58,221 nt of DNA from Burkholderiaceae bacterium (lineage in GTDB: Bacteria > Pseudomonadota > Gammaproteobacteria > Burkholderiales > Burkholderiaceae_D), in NCBI GenBank assembly GCA_019745005.1, contig JAIETO010000113.1, forward strand, positions 1 to 58,221, in the 5' to 3' direction. This document shows, piece by piece, positions 48,396 through 58,036 of this stretch. Below the pieces are notes generated by a model. It did not search any database. It saw only the letters and a program-made list of their open reading frames with translations, and was not told the origin of the DNA. Every line of letters begins with the position of its first letter. Positions within the stretch are counted from its first letter, which is position 1. The position numbers and the translations under genes are program-made.

Positions 48396-49709
48396 ATGGC
48401 TTTATTCGATCACTTCCTCATCATCGCACTGCTCGTCGCCATCAGTGCCTTCTTTTCTATGTCAGAAATCTCTCTGGCAGCCGCCCGCAAAGTCAAATTA
48501 CAAGTGTTAGACGCTGAAGGCGAGGCACGTGCGGGCAAGGTGCTGGCTCTGCAGTTACAGCCTGGTCATTTTTTTACCGTAGTACAAATTGGCTTAAACG
48601 GTGTTGCCATTCTGGGCGGTATCTTGGGCGAACAGGCTTTAACGCCTTACTTCATTAGCGTATTTCACTCCTTGTTCGGCCTTGCTAGTTGGGTAGATAC
48701 GGCCAGCTTCATTAGCTCGTTCGTGTTTGTCACTTCCTTGTTTATTTTATTCGCCGATTTAATTCCCAAGAAAATGGCGATGTTCGCGCCAGAAACCGTG
48801 GCTATGAACGTAGTCGGCCCCATGCTGTTTTGCGTGCGCGTCTTTAAACCCTTAGTCCTATTTTTTAATGGTTTATCGGATCTCATTTTTGCCATGTTCA
48901 AAGTGTCCACCACGCGCGATGAGCAAATTACTTCTGACGATATTTTTGCCGTGGTTGATGCAGGCGCGGAAGCCGGCGTGCTGCAAGCCAGAGAGCACCA
49001 CATGATCGGTAATGTGTTCGAATTGGAAAACCGTACTGTGCCCTCCGCCATGACGCAGCGTGACAGCGTGGTGTTCTTTAGCTTGCATGATAACGATGCG
49101 GTCATCCGGCAAAAAATCGCCGAAGCGCCGCACACGAAATTCTTAGTCTGTGACGGCCACATCGACAATGTGGTCGGCTACGTAGAATCGAAAGATATTT
49201 TGAAACGCGTGATGACAAATCAAGCGTTTTCCAAAGTACAGGAGCTTTCTTTGCGAACGGCGCTAGCCGTGCCTGATTCGTTGACACTGTCTGATATGTT
49301 GGAGCACTTCAAAGGCACGCGTGAAGACTTCGCCGTGGTGCTGAATGAATATGCGCTTGTGGTCGGCGTGATTACACTTAATGATGTGCTCAGCACGCTG
49401 ATGGGGAATTTAGTTCATCCCTTCTCGGAAGATCAAATCGTCAAGCGCGATACAGATTCGTGGCTGATTGACGGGGCAACAACAGTCGAGGACGTTTGCC
49501 GCGCGCTGAATATCGACGAGTTACCCGAGCAAGGCAACTACGAAACCATTGCCGGCTTCATGATGACGATGTTAAAAAAAATCCCCAAACGTACCGATTG
49601 CGTGATCTGCGCTGGCTACAAATTTGAAGTGGTGGATATCGACAATTACCGGATTGATCAATTGCTCGTCGTACGACATTTGCCCACAGATGACAAATCA
49701 ATCAGCTAA
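48396..49709 (+). CDS. Hemolysin-family/CNNM transporter-domain protein with CBS domains (UPF0053)
   Basis: AISAFFSMSEISLAAARKVKLQVLDAEGEARAGKVL; ADLIPKKMAMFAPE; CBS pair; C-terminal CorC_HlyC domain. ORF track starts 48363. Confidence 0.93.
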   Translation: MALFDHFLIIALLVAISAFFSMSEISLAAARKVKLQVLDAEGEARAGKVLALQLQPGHFFTVVQIGLNGVAILGGILGEQALTPYFISVFHSLFGLASWVDTASFISSFVFVTSLFILFADLIPKKMAMFAPETVAMNVVGPMLFCVRVFKPLVLFFNGLSDLIFAMFKVSTTRDEQITSDDIFAVVDAGAEAGVLQAREHHMIGNVFELENRTVPSAMTQRDSVVFFSLHDNDAVIRQKIAEAPHTKFLVCDGHIDNVVGYVESKDILKRVMTNQAFSKVQELSLRTALAVPDSLTLSDMLEHFKGTREDFAVVLNEYALVVGVITLNDVLSTLMGNLVHPFSEDQIVKRDTDSWLIDGATTVEDVCRALNIDELPEQGNYETIAGFMMTMLKKIPKRTDCVICAGYKFEVVDIDNYRIDQLLVVRHLPTDDKSIS

Positions 49710-49782
49710 TGCTTGGCACCAGCCGCAAATCAAAAGCGACCAGCTTGCTTAACAAATAAACTCCAACCCTAGTGGAATTCTC

Positions 49783-51060
49783 ATGGCGCAAGCATGTGGC
49801 GTAGATTTTGGTACTTCAAATTCCACCGTCGGCTGGCAACAGACCGGCCGAACAGCCCTGCTTCAACTTGAAGACAACAAAGTCACGCTGCCTTCTGTGG
49901 TGTTTTTTAATGCCGACGAAAATGAAACCAATTTCGGTCGCGCCGCATTGAACTCTTATTTAGAAGGCTACGAAGGCCGCCTCATGCGCTCCATGAAAAG
50001 TTTGCTCGGCACAGCGCTTTTAGATGGGCAAACCGAAGTGCAAGGTCGCTCCTTGCCGTTCAAAGAATTGTTAACGCTTTTCATTGGCGAGCTTAAATCG
50101 CGTGCTGAACGTGATGCGGGTCAGCATTTTCAACAGGCCGTTTTTGGGCGTCCCGTACATTTTATTGACGATGATGAAAAAGCCGACCAACAAGCGCAAA
50201 ACAGCTTAGAAGAAATCGCCCATGCGGTTGGTTTTAAAGACATCGCATTTCAATTCGAACCGATAGCCGCAGCGATTGACTATGAATCGCGCATCAGTAA
50301 AGAAGAACTGGTTTTGGTGGCCGATATTGGTGGCGGCACATCGGATTTTTCCTTAATCCGATTGTCGCCAGAACGCAGCCAGAAAATTGAGCGCCACAGT
50401 GACATACTTGGCCATGGCGGTGTGCACATAGGCGGTACCGATTTTGATAAATACCTAAGTCTCGCCCACATTATGCCGCTGCTTGGGTCTGGTGGGCAGT
50501 TGAGTAGCGGCATTGCCATGCCCTCTTCGTATTACTACAATTTAGCAACTTGGCACACCATCAATTTGGTCTACACGCAAAAAGTCGCACGCGAGTTGCA
50601 TGACGTGTTGCGCGAAATTGATGATGCCGATTTGCGTACAAGAGTCGAACGTCTGATGCATTTATTAGAACAGCGCGATGGCCATTGGTTAGCAATACAA
50701 GCGGAAGAAGCGAAAATCGCGCTCTCAGAGCAAGACCATGTGCGGCGCATATTAAGCCGCCTTAAGAGCAAAGATCTTAAGGCAGACGCTTGCTATTTAG
50801 ATGTTACGCAAACTGGGTTCGATAGTGCCATCGCACCACTCATGACAACCATCCAAACCACGATTTCTGAAGTAGTGCAGTCTGCAGGCATCAAGCCTAA
50901 GCAGATCGACACGCTGTTCTTTACAGGCGGTTCCAGCGGCGTGCGTGGCTTGCGGCGCGGCATTGCGAGCCTTGCGCCAGCCGCCAAGCAAGTCGAAGGT
51001 GACTTGTTCGGCAGCATCGGAGCGGGCTTAGGCTTAGATGCCGCGCGCCGCTACGCCTAA
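49783..51060 (+). CDS. Hsp70 family protein, YegD-like chaperone
   Basis: ACGVDFGTSNSTVGW; VLVADIGGGTSDFSLIRL; TLFFTGGSSGVRGLRRGIASL. Confidence 0.93.
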   Translation: MAQACGVDFGTSNSTVGWQQTGRTALLQLEDNKVTLPSVVFFNADENETNFGRAALNSYLEGYEGRLMRSMKSLLGTALLDGQTEVQGRSLPFKELLTLFIGELKSRAERDAGQHFQQAVFGRPVHFIDDDEKADQQAQNSLEEIAHAVGFKDIAFQFEPIAAAIDYESRISKEELVLVADIGGGTSDFSLIRLSPERSQKIERHSDILGHGGVHIGGTDFDKYLSLAHIMPLLGSGGQLSSGIAMPSSYYYNLATWHTINLVYTQKVARELHDVLREIDDADLRTRVERLMHLLEQRDGHWLAIQAEEAKIALSEQDHVRRILSRLKSKDLKADACYLDVTQTGFDSAIAPLMTTIQTTISEVVQSAGIKPKQIDTLFFTGGSSGVRGLRRGIASLAPAAKQVEGDLFGSIGAGLGLDAARRYA

Positions 51061-51107
51061 TTTACCTCGATGATTTAACGCCCAGCCCCTTGCTACCAAA
51101 CCGTGCG

Positions 51108-51635
51108 TTAAAACCCAGGTCCACCGCGTTCATGCATTCGTCCATGCATCCGTCCGCGCATTCTTTCATGCATGATTTGATGCAAGCTTTCATCCATGAT
51201 CTTTTGTTGTTCAGGATTAAGTACGGCATACAGCGATTTCAATGCAGACAAATGCGCCTGCAATTTTGCTTGATGCTCTTTCATGCGTTCTAACATTTTT
51301 TCTAAACGGGCTGGCGCGTTCAAGCCTTCCCATCCTTTTCGATCTGGCGGTGTCGGCAAACTGTTTGGCGTCACGGCTTCGATAAAGGCCTTCCAAGTTG
51401 ATTCTTGCGCACTGCTCAGCTTTAATTTGTCGTGAATTTCCGCTTGGCGCTTCGCCATGTGTGCTTTCATTTTGGCAAAAAATTCCGCCCGTTGTGCTTC
51501 GCTTGGTGCGGGCCGGTCTGGCCATCCTCCTTCACCAGAGCCACCGCCCGCTGCGGCTTGTGCAAAGCTTGCTGAGCAAGCCAATAAAGCCATTGCGCCG
51601 ATCAAGCCGCGTAGCGTTGTTTTACTCGTCATCAT
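51108..51635 (-). CDS. Spy/CpxP-like periplasmic LTXXQ-type protein with Met/His/Arg-rich C-terminal tail
   Basis: Signal peptide; KLKLSSAQESTWKAFIEAVTP; LEKMLERMKEHQAKLQAHLSALKSLYAVLNPEQQKIMDE; tail HQIMHERMRGRMHGRMHERGGPGF. Confidence 0.82.
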   Translation of the reverse strand: MMTSKTTLRGLIGAMALLACSASFAQAAAGGGSGEGGWPDRPAPSEAQRAEFFAKMKAHMAKRQAEIHDKLKLSSAQESTWKAFIEAVTPNSLPTPPDRKGWEGLNAPARLEKMLERMKEHQAKLQAHLSALKSLYAVLNPEQQKIMDESLHQIMHERMRGRMHGRMHERGGPGF

Positions 51636-51661
51636 GGTTTTCTCGCATTCTTTAAAAGTGA

Positions 51662-51748
51662 TAGGCCTTACGCAAAATTGCCCCAGCCTTGTTGTGCTGT
51701 CTTGTCGCAAAGGACGCGCCTAACCGAAACAATTTTGCGTTAGTCCTA
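51662..51748. repeat. Dispersed palindromic repeat family R2 (TAGGCCTTACGCAAAATTG ... CAATTTTGCGTTAGTCCTA)
   Basis: Inverted arms; same family at 28885 and 48242. Confidence 0.85.
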
Positions 51749-52007
51749 AGTTGATCAAAAATGGAATCAAAGTCATTTTTCAGTCGCAAGCTTGTCGTTG
51801 ACCCAATTGCCCGTTCCATGCTGCGAAGTGTGCCGCAAAGCGAACGCACAAGCGTATCGATAGATAGGCGCTTTGTATCGCTCTGTATCTACGCGTAAAA
51901 ATTACGAAATGGCAGCGCAGCAGTGCGTGTTTCACTTAGAATTACCTACAACAACTCGATACAAAAGCGCAGCCGTCTTTGCGCATAACCAACCCATAAT
52001 AACGAGC

Positions 52008-52736
52008 ATGGACACGCAAAATAAAATACTGATCGTCGACGACGACCGCGACATACGCCAGTTGTTGGCCGATTATCTGAATACCAATGGTTATGCCACC
52101 TTGATCGCCGCCGACGGGCACGGCATGTGGGCGACATTAGACCAACATCAACCAGACCTGATCGTGCTCGATCTCAACCTGCCAGGCGATGATGGCTTAA
52201 CCCTGTGCCGCAACCTGCGTGCGAAATCAAGCCTGCCGATTATTATGCTCACCGCCCGCAGTGAGCCGCTTGACCGAATTCTTGGCTTGGAAATGGGCGC
52301 CGATGATTATTTGCCCAAGCCATTTGAGCCACGCGAACTTCTGGCGCGCATCCGCAGCGTGATGCGCCGTACGACACTCACCCAAGGACTAAGCAATGGA
52401 GAGCATCAACAGAAATTTAAGTTTGCCAATTGGACTTTAGATTTAACGGCGCGCCATTTAGTCGACCAAGATGGCGTGGTCACCGCCTTGTCGGGCGCGG
52501 AATTTCGCATGTTGATGATCTTCTTAGAGCAACCTAATCGCGTTCTCACGCGCGACCAATTGTTGAATATTATTCATGGTCGCGATGCTGATCCCTTTGA
52601 TCGATCCATCGATATTCAAATTAGCCGTTTACGCCAAAAACTCAAGGAAGATGCGCGTACACCGCAAATTATTAAGACGGTGCGCAATGGTGGTTATGTT
52701 TTAGCGGTCGCGGTGACTAAAGAAAAGATGGAATAA
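52008..52736 (+). CDS. OmpR-family response regulator
   Basis: KILIVDDDRDIRQLLADYLNTNGY..VLDLNLPGDDG..MGADDYLPKPFEPRELLARIR; winged-helix RSIDIQISRLRQKL. ORF track starts 51873. Confidence 0.95.
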   Translation: MDTQNKILIVDDDRDIRQLLADYLNTNGYATLIAADGHGMWATLDQHQPDLIVLDLNLPGDDGLTLCRNLRAKSSLPIIMLTARSEPLDRILGLEMGADDYLPKPFEPRELLARIRSVMRRTTLTQGLSNGEHQQKFKFANWTLDLTARHLVDQDGVVTALSGAEFRMLMIFLEQPNRVLTRDQLLNIIHGRDADPFDRSIDIQISRLRQKLKEDARTPQIIKTVRNGGYVLAVAVTKEKME

Positions 52737-52801
52737 ATGCCACCCGCTTTTTTTATCTCACTTCGTATGAGCGGCCGTCTAGTTGCTCGCAGCGTCAGCA
52801 A

Positions 52802-54148
52802 ATGAAGTCGCTGTTTAGCTCCATCTCCGGCCGTATTTTTGCCATTTTATTATTCGGCATTATTGGTTCGACGGTTCTGACTTGGTGGCTGAGTTTTGGT
52901 GAGCGACAAAAAGCCATCGCGCAATTTCGCGATTCGCACGCGCTTGATCGGGCGGAACAATTAATCTTGGCGCTGAACGCTCTACCACCCGCCAGCCGCG
53001 AAGAGTTCCTGCAGAATGCGCCGCGCATAGGCTTACGCGTGAAGACCATGACTAACTTGGACGGCAGCACCTTGCCAGATTCGCCCTACGTTACCGAACT
53101 CAAAGAACGCTTGGGCACGGAGTTTAAAATTCTTTCTCTGCCACAAAGGCCGGAAGATTGTCCTAAGCCTGGGTTCGAACGGCGCACGGGTCACAAGCCA
53201 TGTGAGGCAATAGGAATAGGCTTACATGATGGCAGCGGTTTGCGTATTTTGGCGCAATTACCGCGCAATCCCTTACCGCCAATGCGGCCCGAATTTTTAA
53301 TGGACTTACTGATGTTTTTGGTGAGCATTGCGCTACTGGCGGTAATCGTCTCACGTATGACCATACGCCCTTTAAAAACCTTGGCGCAAGCGGCGACGGA
53401 TCTGGGTCACGATATCAATCACCCGCCCTTAGCCGAAACCGGCGCCACAGAAATCTTGCAAGCCACACGTGCATTCAACGCCATGCAAAACCGCATTCGG
53501 CAACACATACAACAACGCACGCATATGTTGGCCGCCATTACGCATGATCTGCAAACCCCACTAACCCGCCTGCGCTTGCGCTTAGAAAAAGTCAGCGATA
53601 TGGAACTGCGCGATAAGCTGATTGAAGACTTATCCAACATGCAAGCGATGGTGAAAGAGGGCTTAGAGTTAGCGCGCAGTATGGACAGCAACGAGGCGTT
53701 TCAACCGCTAGACTTGGCCTCGCTGCTCGACAGCGTGTGCACCGATGCAAACGATGCGGGGCAAGACGTCAGCTGCGAAAAGCAAACTGGCTACACCGTG
53801 ATGGCAAGACCGCAATCTCTGCGTCGTGCGCTGAATAATTTGATTGATAACGCGGTTAAATACGGCCACTACGCGCGACTCCATATTGAAAAAGACCATA
53901 CAAGTGGCAAGCGCTTAGTGAGAATTATCGTCCGTGATGGCGGGCCTGGCATTCCGGTAGAGCAGCAGACCCGCGTACTAGAGCCCTTTTTCAGAATTGA
54001 AACCTCACGCTCGCGCGACAGTGGCGGCACCGGCCTAGGCCTCACCATCGCCCAAAACATCGCGCAACAGCATGGGGGAAATTTGAGTATGCGCAATCTC
54101 ACCGAGGGCGGTTTAGAGGTCAGCTTAAGCCTGCCTTTAAAAACCTAA
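52802..54148 (+). CDS. EnvZ-type sensor histidine kinase
   Basis: Two TM, HAMP, MLAAITHDLQTPLTRLRLRLE H-box, NLIDNAVKYG, DGGPGIP, GGTGLGLTIAQNIAQQHGG. Confidence 0.95.
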   Translation: MKSLFSSISGRIFAILLFGIIGSTVLTWWLSFGERQKAIAQFRDSHALDRAEQLILALNALPPASREEFLQNAPRIGLRVKTMTNLDGSTLPDSPYVTELKERLGTEFKILSLPQRPEDCPKPGFERRTGHKPCEAIGIGLHDGSGLRILAQLPRNPLPPMRPEFLMDLLMFLVSIALLAVIVSRMTIRPLKTLAQAATDLGHDINHPPLAETGATEILQATRAFNAMQNRIRQHIQQRTHMLAAITHDLQTPLTRLRLRLEKVSDMELRDKLIEDLSNMQAMVKEGLELARSMDSNEAFQPLDLASLLDSVCTDANDAGQDVSCEKQTGYTVMARPQSLRRALNNLIDNAVKYGHYARLHIEKDHTSGKRLVRIIVRDGGPGIPVEQQTRVLEPFFRIETSRSRDSGGTGLGLTIAQNIAQQHGGNLSMRNLTEGGLEVSLSLPLKT

Positions 54149-54177
54149 TAGGCGGGCAACAGAAGTATGATTTTACG

Positions 54178-54260
54178 CATACTCCCTAAAAATAAATATT
54201 TTTTTGGATATTTGCGCCTTAATATAAAGCGTATTGAAATAAAACTAGGGGCGGTATATT
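54178..54260. repeat. Dispersed A/T-rich repeat family R5 (CATACTCCCTAAAAATAAATATTTTTTTGGATATTTGCGCCTTAATATAAAGCGTATTGAAATAAAACTAGGGGCGGTATAT)
   Basis: Same boxes as R5 copies at 5378, 17249, 28226 and 34519. Confidence 0.6.
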
Positions 54261-54315
54261 AACTACCACGCTAGTTTAGGTTCGATGTTGATTAGAAAAA
54301 ACGGAAGTCAAAAAC

Positions 54316-54389
54316 CTTGCCGCAGAGTCGCAGAGAACGCAAAGAATGAAGCTTTTCTCTGCGCTCTCTGCGCCTTTGCGGTAAAGCTT
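54316..54389. repeat. CCGCAGAG/CGCAGAGAACGCAAAGA-type inverted repeat
   Basis: CTTGCCGCAGAGTCGCAGAGAACGCAAAGA ... TCTCTGCGCTCTCTGCGCCTTTGCGGTAAAG, imperfect inverted repeat read directly. Confidence 0.85.
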
Positions 54390-54450
54390 TTAATTTTGTT
54401 ATCTCAAACTAGCAGTACCCGCCTAGTCGAGCGCCGCACGGTAGTTGACG

Positions 54451-55029
54451 TTATTTCGCTTCAGATTGCTTCTCGATGATCTTAGAAACCAGACCGTAAT
54501 CCACCGCTTCTTGCGCTGTCATCCAATAATCGCGGTCGATATCTTCCGAGACTTTCTCTAAAGTTTGGCCAGATTCACGTGCGATGAGTGCGGCAATCCT
54601 TTGCCTGATTTTGACAATCTCACGTGCTTGAATGGCGATGTCACTCGCTTGCCCGCCGAACCCGCCGCTTGGTTGATGAATTAGAAAACGCGTGTTGGCC
54701 AAGCAAAAGCGTCGCTCTTTCGGCACGGCGAGAAAAAGACTCACGGCGGCACTACCGACCCAACCCGTCCCTATCATATTGACGGGCGTTTCAATGAACT
54801 TGGTCATATCGTGAATCACATCACCTGATTCGACATGACCACCCGGTGAAGAGACCAACATCGTGATCGGCTCTTTTGATTCTGCTGCGAGCGCAATCAA
54901 CTTACTGCTAACATCGGCGGCCATTCTGTCGTTCACCGTACCAAACACTAGTACGGTGCGGGATTTAAAGGCTTTTTCATCCAAAAAGCTGCTGCGCGGT
55001 GCGTCTTTGATTTCTGCTTCGTCTGACAT
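54451..55029 (-). CDS. ClpP-family ATP-dependent Clp protease proteolytic subunit (orphan, not beside clpX)
   Basis: MLVSSPGGHVESGDVIHDMTKFI; GTGWVGSAAVSLFLAVPKERRFCLANTRFLIHQPSGGFGGQASDIAIQAREI; DIDRDYWMTAQEAVDYGLVSKI. Confidence 0.92.
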   Translation of the reverse strand: MSDEAEIKDAPRSSFLDEKAFKSRTVLVFGTVNDRMAADVSSKLIALAAESKEPITMLVSSPGGHVESGDVIHDMTKFIETPVNMIGTGWVGSAAVSLFLAVPKERRFCLANTRFLIHQPSGGFGGQASDIAIQAREIVKIRQRIAALIARESGQTLEKVSEDIDRDYWMTAQEAVDYGLVSKIIEKQSEAK

Positions 55030-55071
55030 GGTCATTTTCACTTTAAAAAAGGGGAACAATGTAAATGGCGA

Positions 55072-55866
55072 TTATAAGCTGCAATGCAAGAGCACTGACA
55101 TCATGCTAATGGCGCCCAACTCGATGCCGTCAATCGGTATCTCTAGCTGATCTTGGGGTAAGCGCGCGCCTAAGACCACCAAAAGCGGTAAAAAGTGTTC
55201 CATGGTCGGCACCGCAAGACTGGCAATCTCACCTAACTCTCGATATGCCACGCAACGTTCAAACGAACCACCCAACATCGCTTCTCGCATCGCATCATTG
55301 AAATCGTGCGCCCAAGTTTCACCCGTCGAATTGGGATTCATGCGGCGCAAATTGTGCACGATGTTGCCGCTGCCGCATATCATCACGCCCTGTTGACGTA
55401 AGTGGGCTAAGCGCTGGCCTAACTCGAAATGAAATTGCGGCAGTTCATTAACCGCCATTTGGTAATTCAAACTTAATTGAATCACCGGCACGGTCGCCTT
55501 TGGGTAGGCGTGGCATAGCACTGACCACGTGCCATGATCAAAGCCCCACGACGCATCTAACACCACTGGCAAAGGAGCGAGAGCGTCGGCAATCTCGCGC
55601 GCCAAACTAGGGTCACCTGGCGCCGCATACTGCATCGCATACAGCGCTGGTGGAAAACCACCGAAATCATGAATCGTGCGCGGTTTTGGCATCGCAGTGA
55701 GCGCCAAGCCATGCGTACACCAATGCGCCGATACCATCAAAATCGCTTTTGGCTGCGGCCAACGCGCGCCCAAATCTGCCCAACATTGGGTATAAGAATT
55801 GTTCTCCAAGGCGTTCATCGGGCTGCCGTGGCCAAAGAAGATTGCTGGCATGGTTTCAAGGTTCAC
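55072..55866 (-). CDS. DODA-type extradiol ring-cleavage dioxygenase (YgiD-like)
   Basis: MPAIFFGHGSPMNALENNSYTQCW; AILMVSAHWCTHGLALTAMPKPRTIHDFGGFPPALYAMQYAAPGDPSLA; FDHGTWSVLCHAYPKATVPVIQLSL; GSGNIVHNLR. Confidence 0.95.
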   Translation of the reverse strand: MNLETMPAIFFGHGSPMNALENNSYTQCWADLGARWPQPKAILMVSAHWCTHGLALTAMPKPRTIHDFGGFPPALYAMQYAAPGDPSLAREIADALAPLPVVLDASWGFDHGTWSVLCHAYPKATVPVIQLSLNYQMAVNELPQFHFELGQRLAHLRQQGVMICGSGNIVHNLRRMNPNSTGETWAHDFNDAMREAMLGGSFERCVAYRELGEIASLAVPTMEHFLPLLVVLGARLPQDQLEIPIDGIELGAISMMSVLLHCSL

Positions 55867-56002
55867 CGGTTTTCCTCAATCTAGCTATAACGATACAAAA
55901 ATCAGTTTTACGCGCGTCAAATGAGCGCACCGTGCAGTCGTGCACGAATCGGGTAAACTACTTCACTCAGCGCCAGCAAATTCGGGCGCATTGCCGAACA
56001 CC

Positions 56003-56488
56003 ATGGAGTTTACTTTGCTTAACCTGCAACTCAGCGACGTCAGCCATACAATACAACTTGCGATTGCGCCTGTGTTTTTGCTGACGGGCGTAGGCACCGT
56101 TTTGAGCGTCCTGATCAACCGCTTGGCACGTATTATTGACCGTTCGCGCGCATTGGAAGATTTGTTTGACGCTGACGTAAAAGCCAGTGAGAACAGCCTG
56201 CTTAGTGCAGAACTAAACGAACTGTATGACCGATCACATTTAATCAATCGCGCCATCACACTAAGTACCACCTGTGCGTTGCTGATTTGCCTGGTGATTG
56301 CCGCCTTGTTTTTGGGAGACGCCACAGGCTTAGGCCTCGATAAGATCATTGCCGCCCTGTTCGTCTTGGGCGTATTGGCGCTAATTGGTGGACTCATCTA
56401 TTTTATTCGCGAAATTTTTGTCGCCACCAAAACCTTAGACCGCCAACGCGAATACGGGCGGCAGCGGCACCGTCGGGCGCCCCACTAA
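56003..56488 (+). CDS. DUF2721 family membrane protein
   Basis: VSHTIQLAIAPVFLLTGVGTVLSVLINRLARIIDRSRALED; ORF track starts 55940. Confidence 0.88.
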   Translation: MEFTLLNLQLSDVSHTIQLAIAPVFLLTGVGTVLSVLINRLARIIDRSRALEDLFDADVKASENSLLSAELNELYDRSHLINRAITLSTTCALLICLVIAALFLGDATGLGLDKIIAALFVLGVLALIGGLIYFIREIFVATKTLDRQREYGRQRHRRAPH

Positions 56489-56501
56489 AAACACAGCGCC
56501 G

Positions 56502-57257
56502 CTAGTGCAAAGCCGGAAAATTACAAGCGGCATCACGCGCCACAAAATGCAAATCAGCAAACCCAGAGCGCGCTGACTCACCCGTGTTATCTGTATCAGC
56601 AGCCACGGCCAATAAAGTCGGTTGCGCCAGTTCAGTACCAAACGCCTGCGCGACATCAGCAAAAACATCGCGCCTCTCCATCACCCACTGTCCGGCTAAC
56701 TCGGCACCCGTCTGCACGACTACGATCAATGCGCGATCCGTATAAGCGCTCGGCTGTTTGGTGCCCTTCGGGTAACGGTTATCCCACACATAATTCAGCG
56801 CGGCATCAGGTACATTGCTGCCATAAATACTGCGCGCCATCGACAATTTCATGCGGGTTGAAAAGCTCAATGCCTCGCTGGGTAACTTGAAGGTCACGTA
56901 CACCCGCGCAGCATAATCATCACCCTCTTTGGTCGCTAAATTCGCCGTCTTTAAAGGCGCATCGATGCGCCAGCGCCAACATAAAATCGGCTTACTTTTC
57001 AAATCGAAATCCAAGGGATGCGCCAACAAAGCCATACTGGCATTCGCCACCGCCTCAATCGCATCCACCCCATCCCATAGCAAACTACGGTAACGCGTCG
57101 GTGGCACTTTTTCGTTTAAGCGTATCAATTGCCAAGGCGCGCCGGGCAAGGCGTTGGCTTTGTTTGGTGTTTCGATCTTAAGCTTACTTTCCGCTGTTGC
57201 CGCATGAGAAAAACTGAAGCCAAGTGCAAACCAAGTCAAAAGAAAGAAACCACGCAT
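56502..57257 (-). CDS. DUF3047 family secreted protein
   Basis: KPILCWRWRIDAPLKTANLATKEGDDYAARVYVTF; LNYVWDNRYPKGTKQPSAYTDRALIVVVQTG. Confidence 0.9.
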   Translation of the reverse strand: MRGFFLLTWFALGFSFSHAATAESKLKIETPNKANALPGAPWQLIRLNEKVPPTRYRSLLWDGVDAIEAVANASMALLAHPLDFDLKSKPILCWRWRIDAPLKTANLATKEGDDYAARVYVTFKLPSEALSFSTRMKLSMARSIYGSNVPDAALNYVWDNRYPKGTKQPSAYTDRALIVVVQTGAELAGQWVMERRDVFADVAQAFGTELAQPTLLAVAADTDNTGESARSGFADLHFVARDAACNFPALH

Positions 57258-57489
57258 AGGAGTCGCTATTAATCTAAAAGTTTGATGATAGCAGTTTGAT
57301 TGTGCTTGAAAAATTTTATCAACTTAGAGAACTTCAAACATTGAAGCGTGGAAAAAGCGAAACACTACGCTCGTCACAAAAGTTGAAATAAACTGTATCG
57401 ATCTGATGCATACTTTGTCAATCGGATTAACCCAACTGAAATTGTAAAGTCGCTGAAAAAAGAACCACCCTTGAGAAGAAGGCTTTTAG

Positions 57490-57894
57490 ATGAATGTAAC
57501 GAGGAATTTCATATCTTTTGCATTAGGAATATGCTTTACTCTTTACTTCTTGTGGCTACTTAACTTAGCACGAATTGAAGCCAAGTCAGCGTTACGCTTA
57601 AATGATTTAATCATTGAAACTGGATATAAAAAAACATTAAAACGAATACCTATCTTTGAAATTCAACTTATCGAATTAGCTGGACTTTTTGACGTTGCTC
57701 CATTTGACTATTGTTGGGTAATTACCAGCAACACAGGAATGTCAATTTCTTTCCTAGGAAGAGAGAACGGTGCAAAAAGCGTTCTAGAAGCTCTTGAACA
57801 GCATCTCCCGAACTTTACAATCTCAACGTCAATCGCGCGAAACAACGAAAAAAGTATGTTTGAAGAACTAGTTGACGTTTGGCGAAAAATATAA
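57490..57894 (+). CDS. Hypothetical protein with N-terminal TM, A/T-rich locus
   Basis: 134 aa, MNVTRNFISFALGICFTLYFLWLLNLARIEAKSALRLNDLIIETGYKK; no family recognised. Confidence 0.65.
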   Translation: MNVTRNFISFALGICFTLYFLWLLNLARIEAKSALRLNDLIIETGYKKTLKRIPIFEIQLIELAGLFDVAPFDYCWVITSNTGMSISFLGRENGAKSVLEALEQHLPNFTISTSIARNNEKSMFEELVDVWRKI

Positions 57895-58036
57895 ATTCTT
57901 TTATAGACAAATACCTAATGGCGTGTGATAAAAAAATAACTTTAACCGTTTAAAAACGCCGCCAAAACGATGAAATTACGCAGAAATTTGTGAAGCGTTC
58001 GCCGCATCCATTAAGCTCTCAGTCAAGGAGACAAGC

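Noticed and set aside
51090-51293. Met/His-rich plus-strand ORF
   Set aside because: Antisense to the Spy-like gene; its repeats mirror the MHGRM tail codons.
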